Shown here: in pieces, positions 25,183 to 34,114 of the stretch | Layout of the letters: every line of letters starts with the position of its first letter | Position numbering within the stretch: position 1 is the stretch's first letter | Assembly (NCBI RefSeq): GCF_024498075.1 | Contig: NZ_JANHOF010000001.1 | Coordinates: forward strand, 682,001-746,000 | Source of the DNA: Paenibacillus mendelii | GTDB lineage: Bacteria; Bacillota; Bacilli; Paenibacillales; Paenibacillaceae | Reading direction: 5' to 3' | Length of the DNA: 64,000 nt | Notes under the pieces: generated by a model | Told to the model about the DNA's origin: nothing | The model's input: the letters and a program-made list of their open reading frames with translations, nothing else | Database searches by the model: none | Position numbers and translations under genes: made by a program

Positions 25183-27945
25183 CTACTCAACGAGCTTCTT
25201 TGCAATCTCCTCCAGATCCTTCCAATCTATTTTCCCGTTCGCTCGCATGTCTGCTCGTTTGACCTGCTCCCAGTCGGGGCTCTTTTTGTTCTTCCCATAA
25301 TAGGCTGCTGCCAGCGAGAGATCGCCAACGGACACGGTACCATCTTGGTTGATATCGGCATCCAATTTCCGGTGTCGATTCGTCATCTCCCGTGCATCTA
25401 GCGTGGAAGGCATCGCTTGTATTTCATTCCCTTGGGCGTCTCCCAGAGCAGCACTGGAAATCGACACATAATCTGCAGCCGACTGCAAGCTTTTCTTAGC
25501 TTTGAAGGTCAGCTCCATCACCTCTGCCTGAAGCGTCACCGGATGGGCGGTTCCTTCGCTAGCCAGCACGAGCCGCAGCTTTCCTCCTGGCTCCTTTACG
25601 ATACGGACAAGCTTGACTCCTTCTGCAATTGGCTTAGCGGAAACAAACTCAACGGCTGAAGGATCATAATTCAACTTGATATCTTGGGCCAGAACTGGTT
25701 CAGTCAGGTTGTTCAGCTCATAAGTAAGATTGAACTTCTTCCCGGCCTGGGAAGAAGCCGATCCTGTTAACGCAGCCTCCGGACGATTCGATGCTGGGTT
25801 GAAATCCAGTGCATACAGTCTGCCTTCACCCGGAGCAAACGCAGCGGAGAAGCTTCCGGTTCCCGCATTATAGCCGGTTGCTATTTCAAGTCCAGTCGCT
25901 TTGGATACCTCTGTGACGGATTGCGCTCCATTGGATAACGTAAAGGTCTGGGTATGGGTCTGCACCAGATCCTTATTGACCACCATCACATATTCCCGTC
26001 CGTCCTCATCAAGGAAGGACGAAATAATCATCGGCATCTGCTCATCGGCGCTTGAAGGCTGCCAGAAGAAAGAGGACGGCAGCGCAGTCGTACCTGATGG
26101 CAGCACATCCGTTTCCGCATGGTAGACAGCCTGCGAAGTAAGCTTCAGCAGCGTTGGGCCAAGGTTCAGTACTTCCGCATTAATATCTCTGGCCCATTCG
26201 TAGGAGATATTCTTGCTGCCATCCGGCAGTATAAGGCCATCGCTGAATTGTTCTGCACCTTGATTCTGAGGTGTTGTGTACGTGAAGTAAATATACCCCT
26301 TGGCCCCATATGCCAGACTCGTATAGATATGATAGTTGAGATCGCCTTTCGAAGGAGGACGTAAATAATTGTCGATTCCAACCGACTGAATATAAGTCCA
26401 GAAATCAACATCGCCTGCTAACGACTGGCGGCGAATCACTTCCATATTGTCGTAATAGCCGCTGCTAAAACCATCATTAATACGAAACGGATAATGATCG
26501 TATACCAGCACGTCCGGATTCGCTCTCACCCACCGGTAAACGTAATCCTCATAGGTTCCGGATTGAAGGTTCTGATTAATCGTATACCACAGATCAGCAT
26601 CGATCGATGCCCCATCGATATAGGCCGTTCCATCGTAGAAGGCCTTCTGTCCGATACCGGAATGGACGACCCATCCGACGGATCCATCTCCCCCGCCTGC
26701 ATGCGTTAATTCCATATAATAAAGGGTATCCGGTGTGACTGCCGTATTCAGTGCAAACTGGGGCCAGCTGTATCCGGTTCCGGACATTGTCGTTGTGGCG
26801 ACTGCCGTAGTTTTAGCCGGGGAGTCCCACAATGTCAATGTTAATTGTTCATTAGCCGTCCACTGCACCGGATCAATCCACAACTGGATGGTGGAAATAT
26901 ACGATTCGTTCTCGCCCGTCTTGAATGTCTGCCCCATCGTCTTGGTTGCTGTGACGTAATTCCCATCATTGGGAGTCGTACCAAAGAGCTGGGATGTGGA
27001 CGCATAATTAGGAAGAAGATTGACGAAGGACATCCGATCCGGGTCATTCGCTCTCAGACGCCTCGTCATTTCCTCGAGCCGGGACATCTTCTCCGCATTC
27101 GGCTCATCGTACAGACTGTATCCGAGAACGGCCGGTTTCGTGCTGTAATGAGCGGTTATAGCATCCAATGTGGCGTCGGATGGTCTTCTGCCGTCATTGT
27201 AAGCAAACTGCTCGAAGTGCACCTCGAAGGACAAATCTTTGCTTAGAGCGCTGCCGCCCGCATACAGTTGACCTCCAGCGTAGACATCGCTGGATTGAAT
27301 GGCGACATTCCCGTAGGTTCCCAGCGGACTTCCGGACAATTCCATATAATAAGACTGGTTCCCTGCCGCGGGAATGCCGAAGCTGAATGCAGCCCGATTC
27401 GATACGGTCGGAACGGGAAGCTGGGCACTGCCCAGCAGGGTGGTTTTCGCTGGATTATCATATAGCTTGAGGGTAAGCACGCCGCTAACCGGACTAGCCA
27501 TCGGCTCGATGTTCAAAGCGATATACCCCAGATAGTATCCCGTCCCCGCAGGAGAGGTGAACGTTTGTCCGATCGTGTCCGCATCTTGAAGAGGCATTGA
27601 GCTGTCGGTATCCGGTTGCTTCACGAAATCAGACCGCCAAGAGAAATTCCAATCGCTGACCAGCATTGACAGGTCATTCGCATCGGCCTGCACCAATGCG
27701 GGATCGATACCTCCCGGATCCACGAGCCCATTGCCCGCTACGATAAAGTTTGCGTTCATATCTTTGATCTCTTCGTACTTGCTGAATGAGGTTTCTTGGG
27801 GACTTGGCGGCCAGAAGATGCCGATCGGGAACGTATCTGACGCAGACCGCGCAGCCGATTCATCAGCGGACACGTTAATGCCGGTCAGCAGTGTGATCAA
27901 TAAGCTGATCGCAAGAAGTGAAACCGTTATTTTTTTTCTAAACAC
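25183..27945 (-). CDS. Secreted TIM-barrel glycosidase-like protein with nested beta domains, cohesin and dockerin
   Basis: The 920-residue protein has a signal peptide (1-27), a catalytic-like TIM barrel (about 35-700) with YDEP (Glu281 as likely acid), VYDHYPF and SLAYGAKGYIYFTYTTP, a cohesin-like beta domain (about 718-850) and a type I dockerin (about 862-920: DINQDGTVSVGDLSLAAAYYG, then a degenerate second loop ADMRANGKIDWKDLEE). Two related beta-sandwich modules (about 115-248 and 323-460, both with GQTF and PAKTT motifs) interrupt the barrel; the adjacent cytoplasmic relative lacks them. The start is GTG with GAGGAG upstream. It likely degrades an extracellular polysaccharide and could bind partners through both modules. 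The exact glycoside hydrolase family is not determined. Confidence 0.8.
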   Translation of the reverse strand: MFRKKITVSLLAISLLITLLTGINVSADESAARSASDTFPIGIFWPPSPQETSFSKYEEIKDMNANFIVAGNGLVDPGGIDPALVQADANDLSMLVSDWNFSWRSDFVKQPDTDSSMPLQDADTIGQTFTSPAGTGYYLGYIALNIEPMASPVSGVLTLKLYDNPAKTTLLGSAQLPVPTVSNRAAFSFGIPAAGNQSYYMELSGSPLGTYGNVAIQSSDVYAGGQLYAGGSALSKDLSFEVHFEQFAYNDGRRPSDATLDAITAHYSTKPAVLGYSLYDEPNAEKMSRLEEMTRRLRANDPDRMSFVNLLPNYASTSQLFGTTPNDGNYVTATKTMGQTFKTGENESYISTIQLWIDPVQWTANEQLTLTLWDSPAKTTAVATTTMSGTGYSWPQFALNTAVTPDTLYYMELTHAGGGDGSVGWVVHSGIGQKAFYDGTAYIDGASIDADLWYTINQNLQSGTYEDYVYRWVRANPDVLVYDHYPFRINDGFSSGYYDNMEVIRRQSLAGDVDFWTYIQSVGIDNYLRPPSKGDLNYHIYTSLAYGAKGYIYFTYTTPQNQGAEQFSDGLILPDGSKNISYEWARDINAEVLNLGPTLLKLTSQAVYHAETDVLPSGTTALPSSFFWQPSSADEQMPMIISSFLDEDGREYVMVVNKDLVQTHTQTFTLSNGAQSVTEVSKATGLEIATGYNAGTGSFSAAFAPGEGRLYALDFNPASNRPEAALTGSASSQAGKKFNLTYELNNLTEPVLAQDIKLNYDPSAVEFVSAKPIAEGVKLVRIVKEPGGKLRLVLASEGTAHPVTLQAEVMELTFKAKKSLQSAADYVSISSAALGDAQGNEIQAMPSTLDAREMTNRHRKLDADINQDGTVSVGDLSLAAAYYGKNKKSPDWEQVKRADMRANGKIDWKDLEEIAKKLVE

Positions 27946-27978
27946 GATCCATCACGCTCCTCTTATTCTGACTGCCGA

Positions 27979-29181
27979 TTAATCCTGTTCAAGCTCCAAT
28001 AGCTTCCCTTCCCCCGGCTGCAGCGATAATGCGAGAATGCCGTTCGAATCGATATTCACGCTCGTTCTGCTGCCCTTCGTCCATATCGCCGCATATCTTC
28101 CGGCTTCTGCACGAAAGGTCAAGCTGATCTCGGCCGGTTGACGGAAGCTTTGATTCACCACAATCAGCTTCTCCTTACCTTGCGTGTCTTCGAATCCTCC
28201 GATTATGACAGGGTCTCCGCTCAGTGCTTGGATTGGTGCTACCGTCCCTGTCAGCACGGGGATAGACTCCGGCTCAAATCCGTGAAACCGGATCCCTGTA
28301 GACCGAAGCCCCAGCAAGATAGGACCGATCGCATGCAGCTCCCTGTTAACGGCTTGAACCTCTCCATAATGCCTAGTCTTGTTCCCGTCACGATCAATCA
28401 TGGCATCTCCGAACGTCTCCACCCCATTCTCAGGCGTCCAGTAGGTAAAATATTGAATGCCCTTCGCACCGTAAGCCAAGCTTGTGTACACCTGCCAACG
28501 GATTTCTTCTTCCACGGGATCGCGATTCGTATTATTGAAGGATAAAGTCTGAATGAACAACCAGAATGGGACATCGTGCAGGAGCGCTTGCTCGCGAATG
28601 AGATGCAGGTTATAGAAGTATTGAGGGGAGATATCCGGGCTGTCATCGTGCTTCGCAACTAGAAAAGGATAATGATCGTAAGATAATACCTCCGGCTTAT
28701 AACAGGACATGAATTGTTCCAAATAATCCGCATACGTTCCCCCCAGCTGCTGCTCGCTGGCATAGGTTGGGAACAAATTGACGAATGGCAGCGCATCAGG
28801 CAGATCCATTCTGTACCTCTCAGCCAAGTCGGCAAGCTCTGCGATTTGAGCAATCGACGGTTCATCGCAAACATTATGGCCCATGAATGCAGGGTGACCG
28901 CTGAATTCCTGCAGAATCTCTGGAAGCATGGAGGTATCCCTAGCCATTGCATGCCTGACCCGGGGATCCGCAATAATGATCTTCAGTCCATTTTCCTGCG
29001 CCATATCAAGCGACTTGCGTATGATGTCTAAACCCCCGGTCCATTCCGTGAACCCGGACATGAAGGTGATCCCCGCTTCCCTGATTTCCCGATACCGCTC
29101 GGACGAGATTTCGTCTACCGGAGGCGTGACCCATATCCCTACGGGGAACAAATCGTTTAACCAACGCTTCTGCTCTGCCAC
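27979..29181 (-). CDS. Cytoplasmic TIM-barrel glycosidase-like protein
   Basis: This protein is the compact relative of the downstream secreted one: FPVGIWVTPPVDEISSERYR, NVCDEPSIAQ (Glu107 candidate acid), FVNLFPTYASEQQLGGTYADY, SYDHYPF, QVYTSLAYGAKGIQYFTYWTP and a C-terminal beta domain. No signal peptide is present. The best start is the GTG at 29179-29181, because AAGGTGG lies 8 nt upstream; the GTG at 29193 falls inside that site. That gives 400 residues. It probably cleaves fragments brought in by the operon's importer, which are then phosphorylated by the kinase encoded upstream. Glycosidase family uncertain. Confidence 0.75.
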   Translation of the reverse strand: MAEQKRWLNDLFPVGIWVTPPVDEISSERYREIREAGITFMSGFTEWTGGLDIIRKSLDMAQENGLKIIIADPRVRHAMARDTSMLPEILQEFSGHPAFMGHNVCDEPSIAQIAELADLAERYRMDLPDALPFVNLFPTYASEQQLGGTYADYLEQFMSCYKPEVLSYDHYPFLVAKHDDSPDISPQYFYNLHLIREQALLHDVPFWLFIQTLSFNNTNRDPVEEEIRWQVYTSLAYGAKGIQYFTYWTPENGVETFGDAMIDRDGNKTRHYGEVQAVNRELHAIGPILLGLRSTGIRFHGFEPESIPVLTGTVAPIQALSGDPVIIGGFEDTQGKEKLIVVNQSFRQPAEISLTFRAEAGRYAAIWTKGSRTSVNIDSNGILALSLQPGEGKLLELEQD

Positions 29182-29278
29182 AACAACCACCACCTTATCT
29201 GTCTGGGTACATTCACACCAATAGGGTACCAGGGGAATAATGAATTTCCAAGTACCCCATTAGGTGTAATAAAGGCGT

Positions 29279-30688
29279 TTACCAGCCTAAGAGCTTCCGG
29301 CTCTCCAGCGTCTTCTTATTAAAAGCCTCGACTTTCGGTATAATCGCATTCAGATCGCTCCCATCATACATAGGCCCAATAATGGCGGTATCGATCGTCC
29401 CCTGATATTCGCTCCAATCCGGTACGGAGGCTCCCGGCATACCGCAGCACATTGTAGTTGTCATCTTGACCGCTTCTTTGTTCTTCCCCTGCCAGAGCGG
29501 CACTTGGTCGATGTAATCTTCCAATTCCGGATGGATCACCCACGTGTTCGAGCCGTTCCGCATCATCCACTTTTGCATTTCCAGCTCATACTGGAAGCTC
29601 AGCCACAGGAAGGCTTCCGCTTTATGCTTGGATGCGCTTAGAATGGCTGTCGGGCCTTGAATTTGCAGCGTGGCCTGCGTCGCTTTTCCCCTTGGCATCG
29701 GAAGTATATCCCATTCGAACTTCGCTTCCTTCTGATAGCCTGGCAGCAGCCAATCCAGCCCCATGGAGAACAGAACCTTGCCGGTCAGAAAGTTGTTCCC
29801 TCTCTCCCAGCCAAGCTTCTCTCCCTCCGCAGCCGTCGGCCTTACATGCCACTTGGTCGTCAGGTCCTGCAGCCACTTGAGATCGGCTATGACCTCCGGC
29901 GTATTGGCAACGCTTTGAGTCAAGTTCTTATTCATGAAGATCAGGTTATCCGCGCTACCATTGGCCACCGGATAGATCCAATTAAGGAAGTAGTACATCG
30001 TCTGATCATACGAAATGCCGTATTCACTGGCAGCCGGATCCGTTGCCTTCTTCGCCATCTCTAGAAAATCATCATACGTCCAATCATTGGACGGCATCTC
30101 CATGCCATGCTTCTTCAGCAGGTCCTTGTTCACCACAATCCACGCTGCGATTCGGGAGAATGGCATGGCATAGATTTTGTCTCCTGTCCGGAATGCATCC
30201 GTAAAGCCCTCCACAACCTCGGCATTCTGAATCGTCGGATCATTCTCTATAAAAGGGGTCAGATCCTCCAACAAACCGCCATTGGTCCAATCGCTTAGTC
30301 CCTGCAGCCAGGTTAAATCCGCCGGATCGCCTGCCGTTTGCATAGCTGCCGCCTTCTCGATCAAGGCATCATCGGAACCCCCGGTAATGATGGGCTCAAT
30401 CGTGATCCACGGATACTTCTCATGGAACATATCGAAGGCTTCTTGATAAAGCCCTACGTTCCATGTAATCAGCTTTAACGTCACTGGCTCCTTCTTCTCA
30501 TCGGCGGGCGGCGTTTCGTTTTCCTTGTCACCCTCTTGATTTGCCGGCTTATTTCCTTCTTTCTGCTCATTCTTTTGGCCGCTGTCTTCACTGGCCTTCT
30601 CTTCCTCATTACTGCCGCATGCCGAAGCAAATAACAAGAACGTAAGCAGCACGGATAACAGCAGAGCGAGCGTTCTTCCCTTATTCAC
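29279..30688 (-). CDS. Lipoprotein sugar-binding protein, family 1 (no permeases nearby)
   Basis: From the GTG at 30686-30688 (GAGGAGG 9 nt upstream) the 469-residue protein has a lipoprotein signal ending FASAC (Cys24), a 50-residue Glu/Lys/Asn-rich linker and a periplasmic-binding fold of the maltose/oligosaccharide class (LKLITWNVGLYQEAFDMFHEKYPWI, AGDPADLTWLQGLSDW, AMPFSRIAAWIVVNKDLL). No permease or ATPase gene lies with it, so it must work with permeases encoded elsewhere. It is in the same transcript as a sugar kinase and two glycosidase-like genes. Confidence 0.9.
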   Translation of the reverse strand: MNKGRTLALLLSVLLTFLLFASACGSNEEEKASEDSGQKNEQKEGNKPANQEGDKENETPPADEKKEPVTLKLITWNVGLYQEAFDMFHEKYPWITIEPIITGGSDDALIEKAAAMQTAGDPADLTWLQGLSDWTNGGLLEDLTPFIENDPTIQNAEVVEGFTDAFRTGDKIYAMPFSRIAAWIVVNKDLLKKHGMEMPSNDWTYDDFLEMAKKATDPAASEYGISYDQTMYYFLNWIYPVANGSADNLIFMNKNLTQSVANTPEVIADLKWLQDLTTKWHVRPTAAEGEKLGWERGNNFLTGKVLFSMGLDWLLPGYQKEAKFEWDILPMPRGKATQATLQIQGPTAILSASKHKAEAFLWLSFQYELEMQKWMMRNGSNTWVIHPELEDYIDQVPLWQGKNKEAVKMTTTMCCGMPGASVPDWSEYQGTIDTAIIGPMYDGSDLNAIIPKVEAFNKKTLESRKLLGW

Positions 30689-30717
30689 AGCTATCAACCT
30701 CCTCTATTTGGGGACTG

Positions 30718-31734
30718 CTATGCAATAGACTCGCTTACGGTGTTATTCTCACGCGTTATTCGAGCCAGCATCGTTTCACTCCACGGTACATGGATATCCT
30801 CCAAACCAGCTAAGAACACGCCAAAGACAGGTTCGAGCCGGTGTGTCACGACCGTGAAGGGCTGCTTCATTCGTTCATGCAGCCTGCGCTCGAAGGACTC
30901 TTTCATCCGGCCTTCGATTTTCCAGCATCCTCCGGCACGCCCGATCGGTATCGGTCCAGTGCCGAACGCCAAATAATCGCATAAAGATACGGCCTGATCG
31001 GCCAGCTTCCTGCCTGCCTCCTGTAGAATGGAGATGGCCACCTGATCACCATCTTCCGCACATCTGGCAACAGTCCTGCTCAGCCCCGCAATCAAATATC
31101 GGTAATCGTGGGGCAGATGCCTTCTCGCGACGTCAGTCAATAATCGAGTGAGCGGATTCATTTCATCAGTTGGCCGAGCTTCGGGTGCGGTGACGTTCCA
31201 AGTCCCGGAAATATCCTCCGCAAGCCGCGTTGGCTCTCCCCATCCCTCAAGATAGCGCAGCGCTGCGCGTAAACCGTTCAAGCCGATCTCATATCCGCTT
31301 CCATCATCGCCAAGCAAATCCCCCAAGCCCCCAATTAGCCGGGACTGCCCATGATGGTTTTGGCCGTATACGAAGGATCCAGTCCCGCTTAACACCACCA
31401 TACCCCGGTTGTTCGAGATCGATGCGTAGAGCGCTGCCCTCGTATCCGTGCAATAGCGCGACTTGCTCATGATACGGCACTGCTCCATCGCATCCTGAAC
31501 GGCTTCAACTGGACCAAGCGTAGATAGAAACACGTGGGATATACGGTCCGGATTGATTCCGCCGGTCTTCAATGCTGTCATTATTGCCGTTCTATACGAG
31601 TGGGCGGCTTCACCGGTCGGCATATTATTCGCAGCACCGCCCATACCCCATCCCAATAGTTCACCATCCAGCTTTTGAATCAAGCACAGCACTTTGCTCC
31701 CTCCGCTATCAATGCTCATCACATGCCCCGGCAA
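30718..31734 (-). CDS. BadF/BadG/BcrA/BcrD-type sugar kinase (N-acetylglucosamine kinase-like)
   Basis: The 338-residue ASKHA-fold protein has the phosphate-1 loop MSIDSGGSKV, adenosine-side LSGTGSFVYG, GGLGDLLGDDGSGYEIGLNGL (the signature of the N-acetylglucosamine kinase/BadF family) and GRAGGCWKI. It phosphorylates a hexosamine or related sugar released by the operon's glycosidases. The start is drawn at a TTG (31734); a GTG or ATG four and five codons later is equally possible. It is the first gene of a four-gene operon (kinase, binding protein, two glycosidase-like genes). Confidence 0.85.
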   Translation of the reverse strand: MPGHVMSIDSGGSKVLCLIQKLDGELLGWGMGGAANNMPTGEAAHSYRTAIMTALKTGGINPDRISHVFLSTLGPVEAVQDAMEQCRIMSKSRYCTDTRAALYASISNNRGMVVLSGTGSFVYGQNHHGQSRLIGGLGDLLGDDGSGYEIGLNGLRAALRYLEGWGEPTRLAEDISGTWNVTAPEARPTDEMNPLTRLLTDVARRHLPHDYRYLIAGLSRTVARCAEDGDQVAISILQEAGRKLADQAVSLCDYLAFGTGPIPIGRAGGCWKIEGRMKESFERRLHERMKQPFTVVTHRLEPVFGVFLAGLEDIHVPWSETMLARITRENNTVSESIA

Positions 31735-31896
31735 AATGGCATCACCCCTTTACCTGTTCTCCGTCTGCTTGTTCTCTTCACTGATTCACTCGCTTCCCGC
31801 CAGTTCAGCTAAACGATCCCCCTATGCAATCATTCATTTCGGGACGCTCAACCATCTTGGTTCCTCTAACGACCCTATGCAAAAACAAAGATGAAT

Positions 31897-31913
31897 CGAA
31901 AGTTATTCTTTCG
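31897..31913. promoter_or_regulatory. Operator-like inverted repeat at the kinase operon promoter
   Basis: CGAAAG-N5-CTTTCG lies directly downstream of a TATAAA (31914-31919, minus strand) that could be the -10 box. No convincing -35 is seen, so an activator or a weak promoter is possible. It resembles the larger palindrome 100 bp upstream. Confidence 0.45.
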
Positions 31914-32009
31914 TTTATAACCGATTAATAAAATCACACGTTCACCAGACTAGCATATGAAGCATTTTTCGTAAAAATTCCCTTCCTTCTTATATCTGGA
32001 GAAGCTTCA

Positions 32010-32031
32010 AACGAAAATGTTTATTTTCGTT
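32010..32031. promoter_or_regulatory. 22-bp perfect palindrome upstream of the kinase operon
   Basis: Two 9-bp arms, AACGAAAAT and ATTTTCGTT, flank a 4-bp centre. The CGAAAA/TTTTCG arms match those of the site at 31897-31913 with one base more spacing. Probably a binding site of the operon's unseen regulator. The rest of 31735-32077 holds no gene. Confidence 0.5.
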
Positions 32032-32070
32032 ATACTCCATTGCCGTAGGTTCTCATGCTGCTACGAAAAC

Positions 32071-32100
32071 ACAAAAAAATCCGCGATGAACTCGCGGATT
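32071..32100 (-). terminator. Intrinsic terminator of the hemolysin III family gene
   Basis: On the minus strand AATCCGCG (32093-32100) pairs with CGCGGATT (32078-32085), loop 7 nt, followed by a run of seven T. It is 26 nt after the stop codon. Confidence 0.92.
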
Positions 32101-32126
32101 CTAATAGTTGAATCTGTACGATGTTG

Positions 32127-32771
32127 TTATGCCGGCAGTGCATAGAGCAGAATCGCAAAGAAATGAGCCGTCGAGCCTGCCAGAACGAACATGTGCCAGA
32201 CGGCATGGTGATAAGGAAATCCCCGCCAGACGTAGAATATGGTGCCTACCGTGTAGAAGACGCCGCCCAATACAAGCAGAAACAGCCCCCCGCTTGCAAA
32301 GTGCTCGGTCAACGGCCGCCAAGCGAAGACGATGAGCCAGCCCATCAGCAGATAGAAGAGCGTCGACGTCACAAGAAAACGTTTCGTATAGAATGCTTTG
32401 AAGGCAACCCCGACCAAGGCGATGCCCCATACAAGACCGAAGAGCGTCCAGGCCAGCGGGCTGCGGATGACGCCGAACAAGATCGGGGTGTACGTCCCAG
32501 CGATGAAGAGATAGATTGAGCTGTGATCGAAGATCTCGAACAGGTCCTTCACTTTGCCTTCTGGAAAACTATGGACAAGCGTCGAGGCTGTATAGAGCAG
32601 CAGCATGGTCGCACCGAAAATCGAGAAGCTGACAACATGCCACACCGTTCCCTTCAAGCTGGCGAAGACGATTAACAGAACAAGCGCGGCTATGCTGAGC
32701 AGCATGCCGATTCCATGGGTAATCGCGTTCGCGACTTCCTCCCTGCGGGTGTACGTATGCGTAAGGGCCAA
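32127..32771 (-). CDS. Hemolysin III family (TrhA/YqfA-like, PAQR) membrane protein
   Basis: The 214-residue protein has seven predicted spans and the PAQR zinc motif pieces EEVANAITHGIGM, STLVHSF, FDHSSIYLFIAGTYTP and HHAVWHMFVLAGSTAHF. Relatives are linked to membrane lipid homeostasis; the name hemolysin is historical. The start is TTG at 32769-32771: GAGGAGTG is 6 nt upstream, and the open extension to 32987 is not family-like. It is a single gene with a strong terminator. Confidence 0.9.
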   Translation of the reverse strand: MALTHTYTRREEVANAITHGIGMLLSIAALVLLIVFASLKGTVWHVVSFSIFGATMLLLYTASTLVHSFPEGKVKDLFEIFDHSSIYLFIAGTYTPILFGVIRSPLAWTLFGLVWGIALVGVAFKAFYTKRFLVTSTLFYLLMGWLIVFAWRPLTEHFASGGLFLLVLGGVFYTVGTIFYVWRGFPYHHAVWHMFVLAGSTAHFFAILLYALPA

Positions 32772-32839
32772 TGGTAACACTCCTCTTCTGCGTTCATTCG
32801 TAACCATAGTATACCATAGGAGGACCTCATTCGTTGATT

Positions 32840-32868
32840 TTGTCCAACCGTCAGCAGTATGATATAAT
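32840..32868 (+). promoter_or_regulatory. Promoter of the 161-aa hypothetical gene
   Basis: TTGTCC (32840-32845) and a perfect TATAAT (32863-32868) are 17 bp apart, 36 bp before the start codon. Confidence 0.7.
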
Positions 32869-32904
32869 CCGACCATCCCTATTACTATTCCCGCGGAGGC
32901 GAAT

Positions 32905-33390
32905 ATGCTTACAATTGAACAGAAAATCGAAATCCTGGATTCTTTCCCGGAGCTGCAGCGCAAAGACGTCTCGCTCGGACGTATCAATTATCATTATGAA
33001 GACAGCGCATATGACAAGAAGAATGTCGTCTACCATCTGCATAAGAACGGCAATGGCTATGTCTATGTCGGACAGCTTCCCGGATATTCCCCTGACGATA
33101 AGGGCTTCGTAAATATACGGGAATACGACGCAGATGAGCTGAGGGCTGTCGTTGAAGCTTCGATCAGCTTCTTATCGACCCCGCCAGTCGTCCCTGCACC
33201 CAAACGGCGCAAACCCAAATCCGGGCCGGAAACGTGGACCGGGCCGGATGATCAAGTGCTTGAGCTGAAATTCGAGGATGACTTGTGGTATCTGTACACC
33301 GGCTTGAACCTGGAGTCCGCTTTCGAAACGTATGAAGAGGCCGAACAATATTTGGCAGAGGAAGGGTTTGTGCGAACCTCAGCGCGCTAG
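32905..33390 (+). CDS. Conserved hypothetical protein (161 aa)
   Basis: ATG with GGAGG 5 nt upstream. An N-terminal region (MLTIEQKIEILDSFPELQRKD, NVVYHLHKNGNGYVYVGQLPG) resembles a small alpha/beta domain; a basic PAPKRRKPKSGPE linker (about 103-113) joins it to a C-terminal domain (WTGPDDQVLELKFEDDLWYLYTG). Soluble, no export signal. I do not recognise a named family. It has its own promoter and terminator. Confidence 0.75.
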   Translation: MLTIEQKIEILDSFPELQRKDVSLGRINYHYEDSAYDKKNVVYHLHKNGNGYVYVGQLPGYSPDDKGFVNIREYDADELRAVVEASISFLSTPPVVPAPKRRKPKSGPETWTGPDDQVLELKFEDDLWYLYTGLNLESAFETYEEAEQYLAEEGFVRTSAR

Positions 33391-33422
33391 CTCAATCCGG
33401 TTCAGGCCATTGCGATATGTAA

Positions 33423-33462
33423 AAGAACCTTCAATCCTACGATGTGTGGGTTGAAGGTTCTT
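33423..33462. terminator. Bidirectional terminator
   Basis: A 12-bp perfect stem (AAGAACCTTCAA with TTGAAGGTTCTT) encloses a 16-nt loop, with T- and A-rich edges. It separates the plus-strand hypothetical gene from the minus-strand peroxiredoxin gene. Confidence 0.88.
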
Positions 33463-33497
33463 CTTATGGGAGAAAGCCCCCGAATCACGACTATATT

Positions 33498-34076
33498 TTA
33501 CAGCGTCTTTTGTCCTGGACGCCAGTTAGCCGGGCACAAGCCGCCAGCCTGAAGCGCCTGCAGAATACGCAAGGTCTCGTCGACACTGCGGCCGACATTC
33601 ATATCGGTGACCACTTGGTAACGCAGAATGCCCTCGGGATCAATGATGAACAGCCCGCGGTGAGCAGCGCCTGATTGTTCGTCCAGAATTCCATATGCCG
33701 TTGCAACTTCTTTGGTGAAATCCGATGCCATCGGGAATTTCACTTCACCTATTCCGTTCTTGTCCACAGGCGTTTGGGTCCATGCACGATGCGTATGCAC
33801 ACTGTCAGCGGACGCGCCAACGATCTCGCAGTCCAGCTTTTGAAATTCCTCATAGCTGTCGCTGAAAGCCAGAATTTCGGTAGGACAAACGAACGTAAAG
33901 TCGAATGGCCAGAAGAACAGCACGAGCCATCTGCCTCGGTAATCCTTCAGCGATACCTTCTCCTCAAGAGTGTCCATGTTTTTCGTAGAGAGCATGTTGA
34001 AATCCGGGGCAGGAAGCCCTACTTTAGCATAAGGGAACGGTGTGTTATTAATTGCGCTTACTACGGTTTGCGTCAT
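33498..34076 (-). CDS. Typical 2-Cys peroxiredoxin (AhpC/TSA family)
   Basis: The 192-residue protein has the peroxidatic motif FTFVCPTEI (Cys64) and the resolving cysteine in GGLCPANWRPGQKTL (Cys181); WTQTPVDKNGIGEVKFPMASD is also typical. It reduces hydrogen peroxide and organic peroxides, being recycled by a thioredoxin- or glutaredoxin-type donor. Both candidate donors are encoded just upstream (glutaredoxin-like protein and thioredoxin reductase), so the three form a working redox unit. Last gene of the trxB operon. Confidence 0.93.
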   Translation of the reverse strand: MTQTVVSAINNTPFPYAKVGLPAPDFNMLSTKNMDTLEEKVSLKDYRGRWLVLFFWPFDFTFVCPTEILAFSDSYEEFQKLDCEIVGASADSVHTHRAWTQTPVDKNGIGEVKFPMASDFTKEVATAYGILDEQSGAAHRGLFIIDPEGILRYQVVTDMNVGRSVDETLRILQALQAGGLCPANWRPGQKTL

Positions 34077-34114
34077 GTGATGTCAATCTCCTTCGATGTA
34101 TGGTTGTCGTTCGT

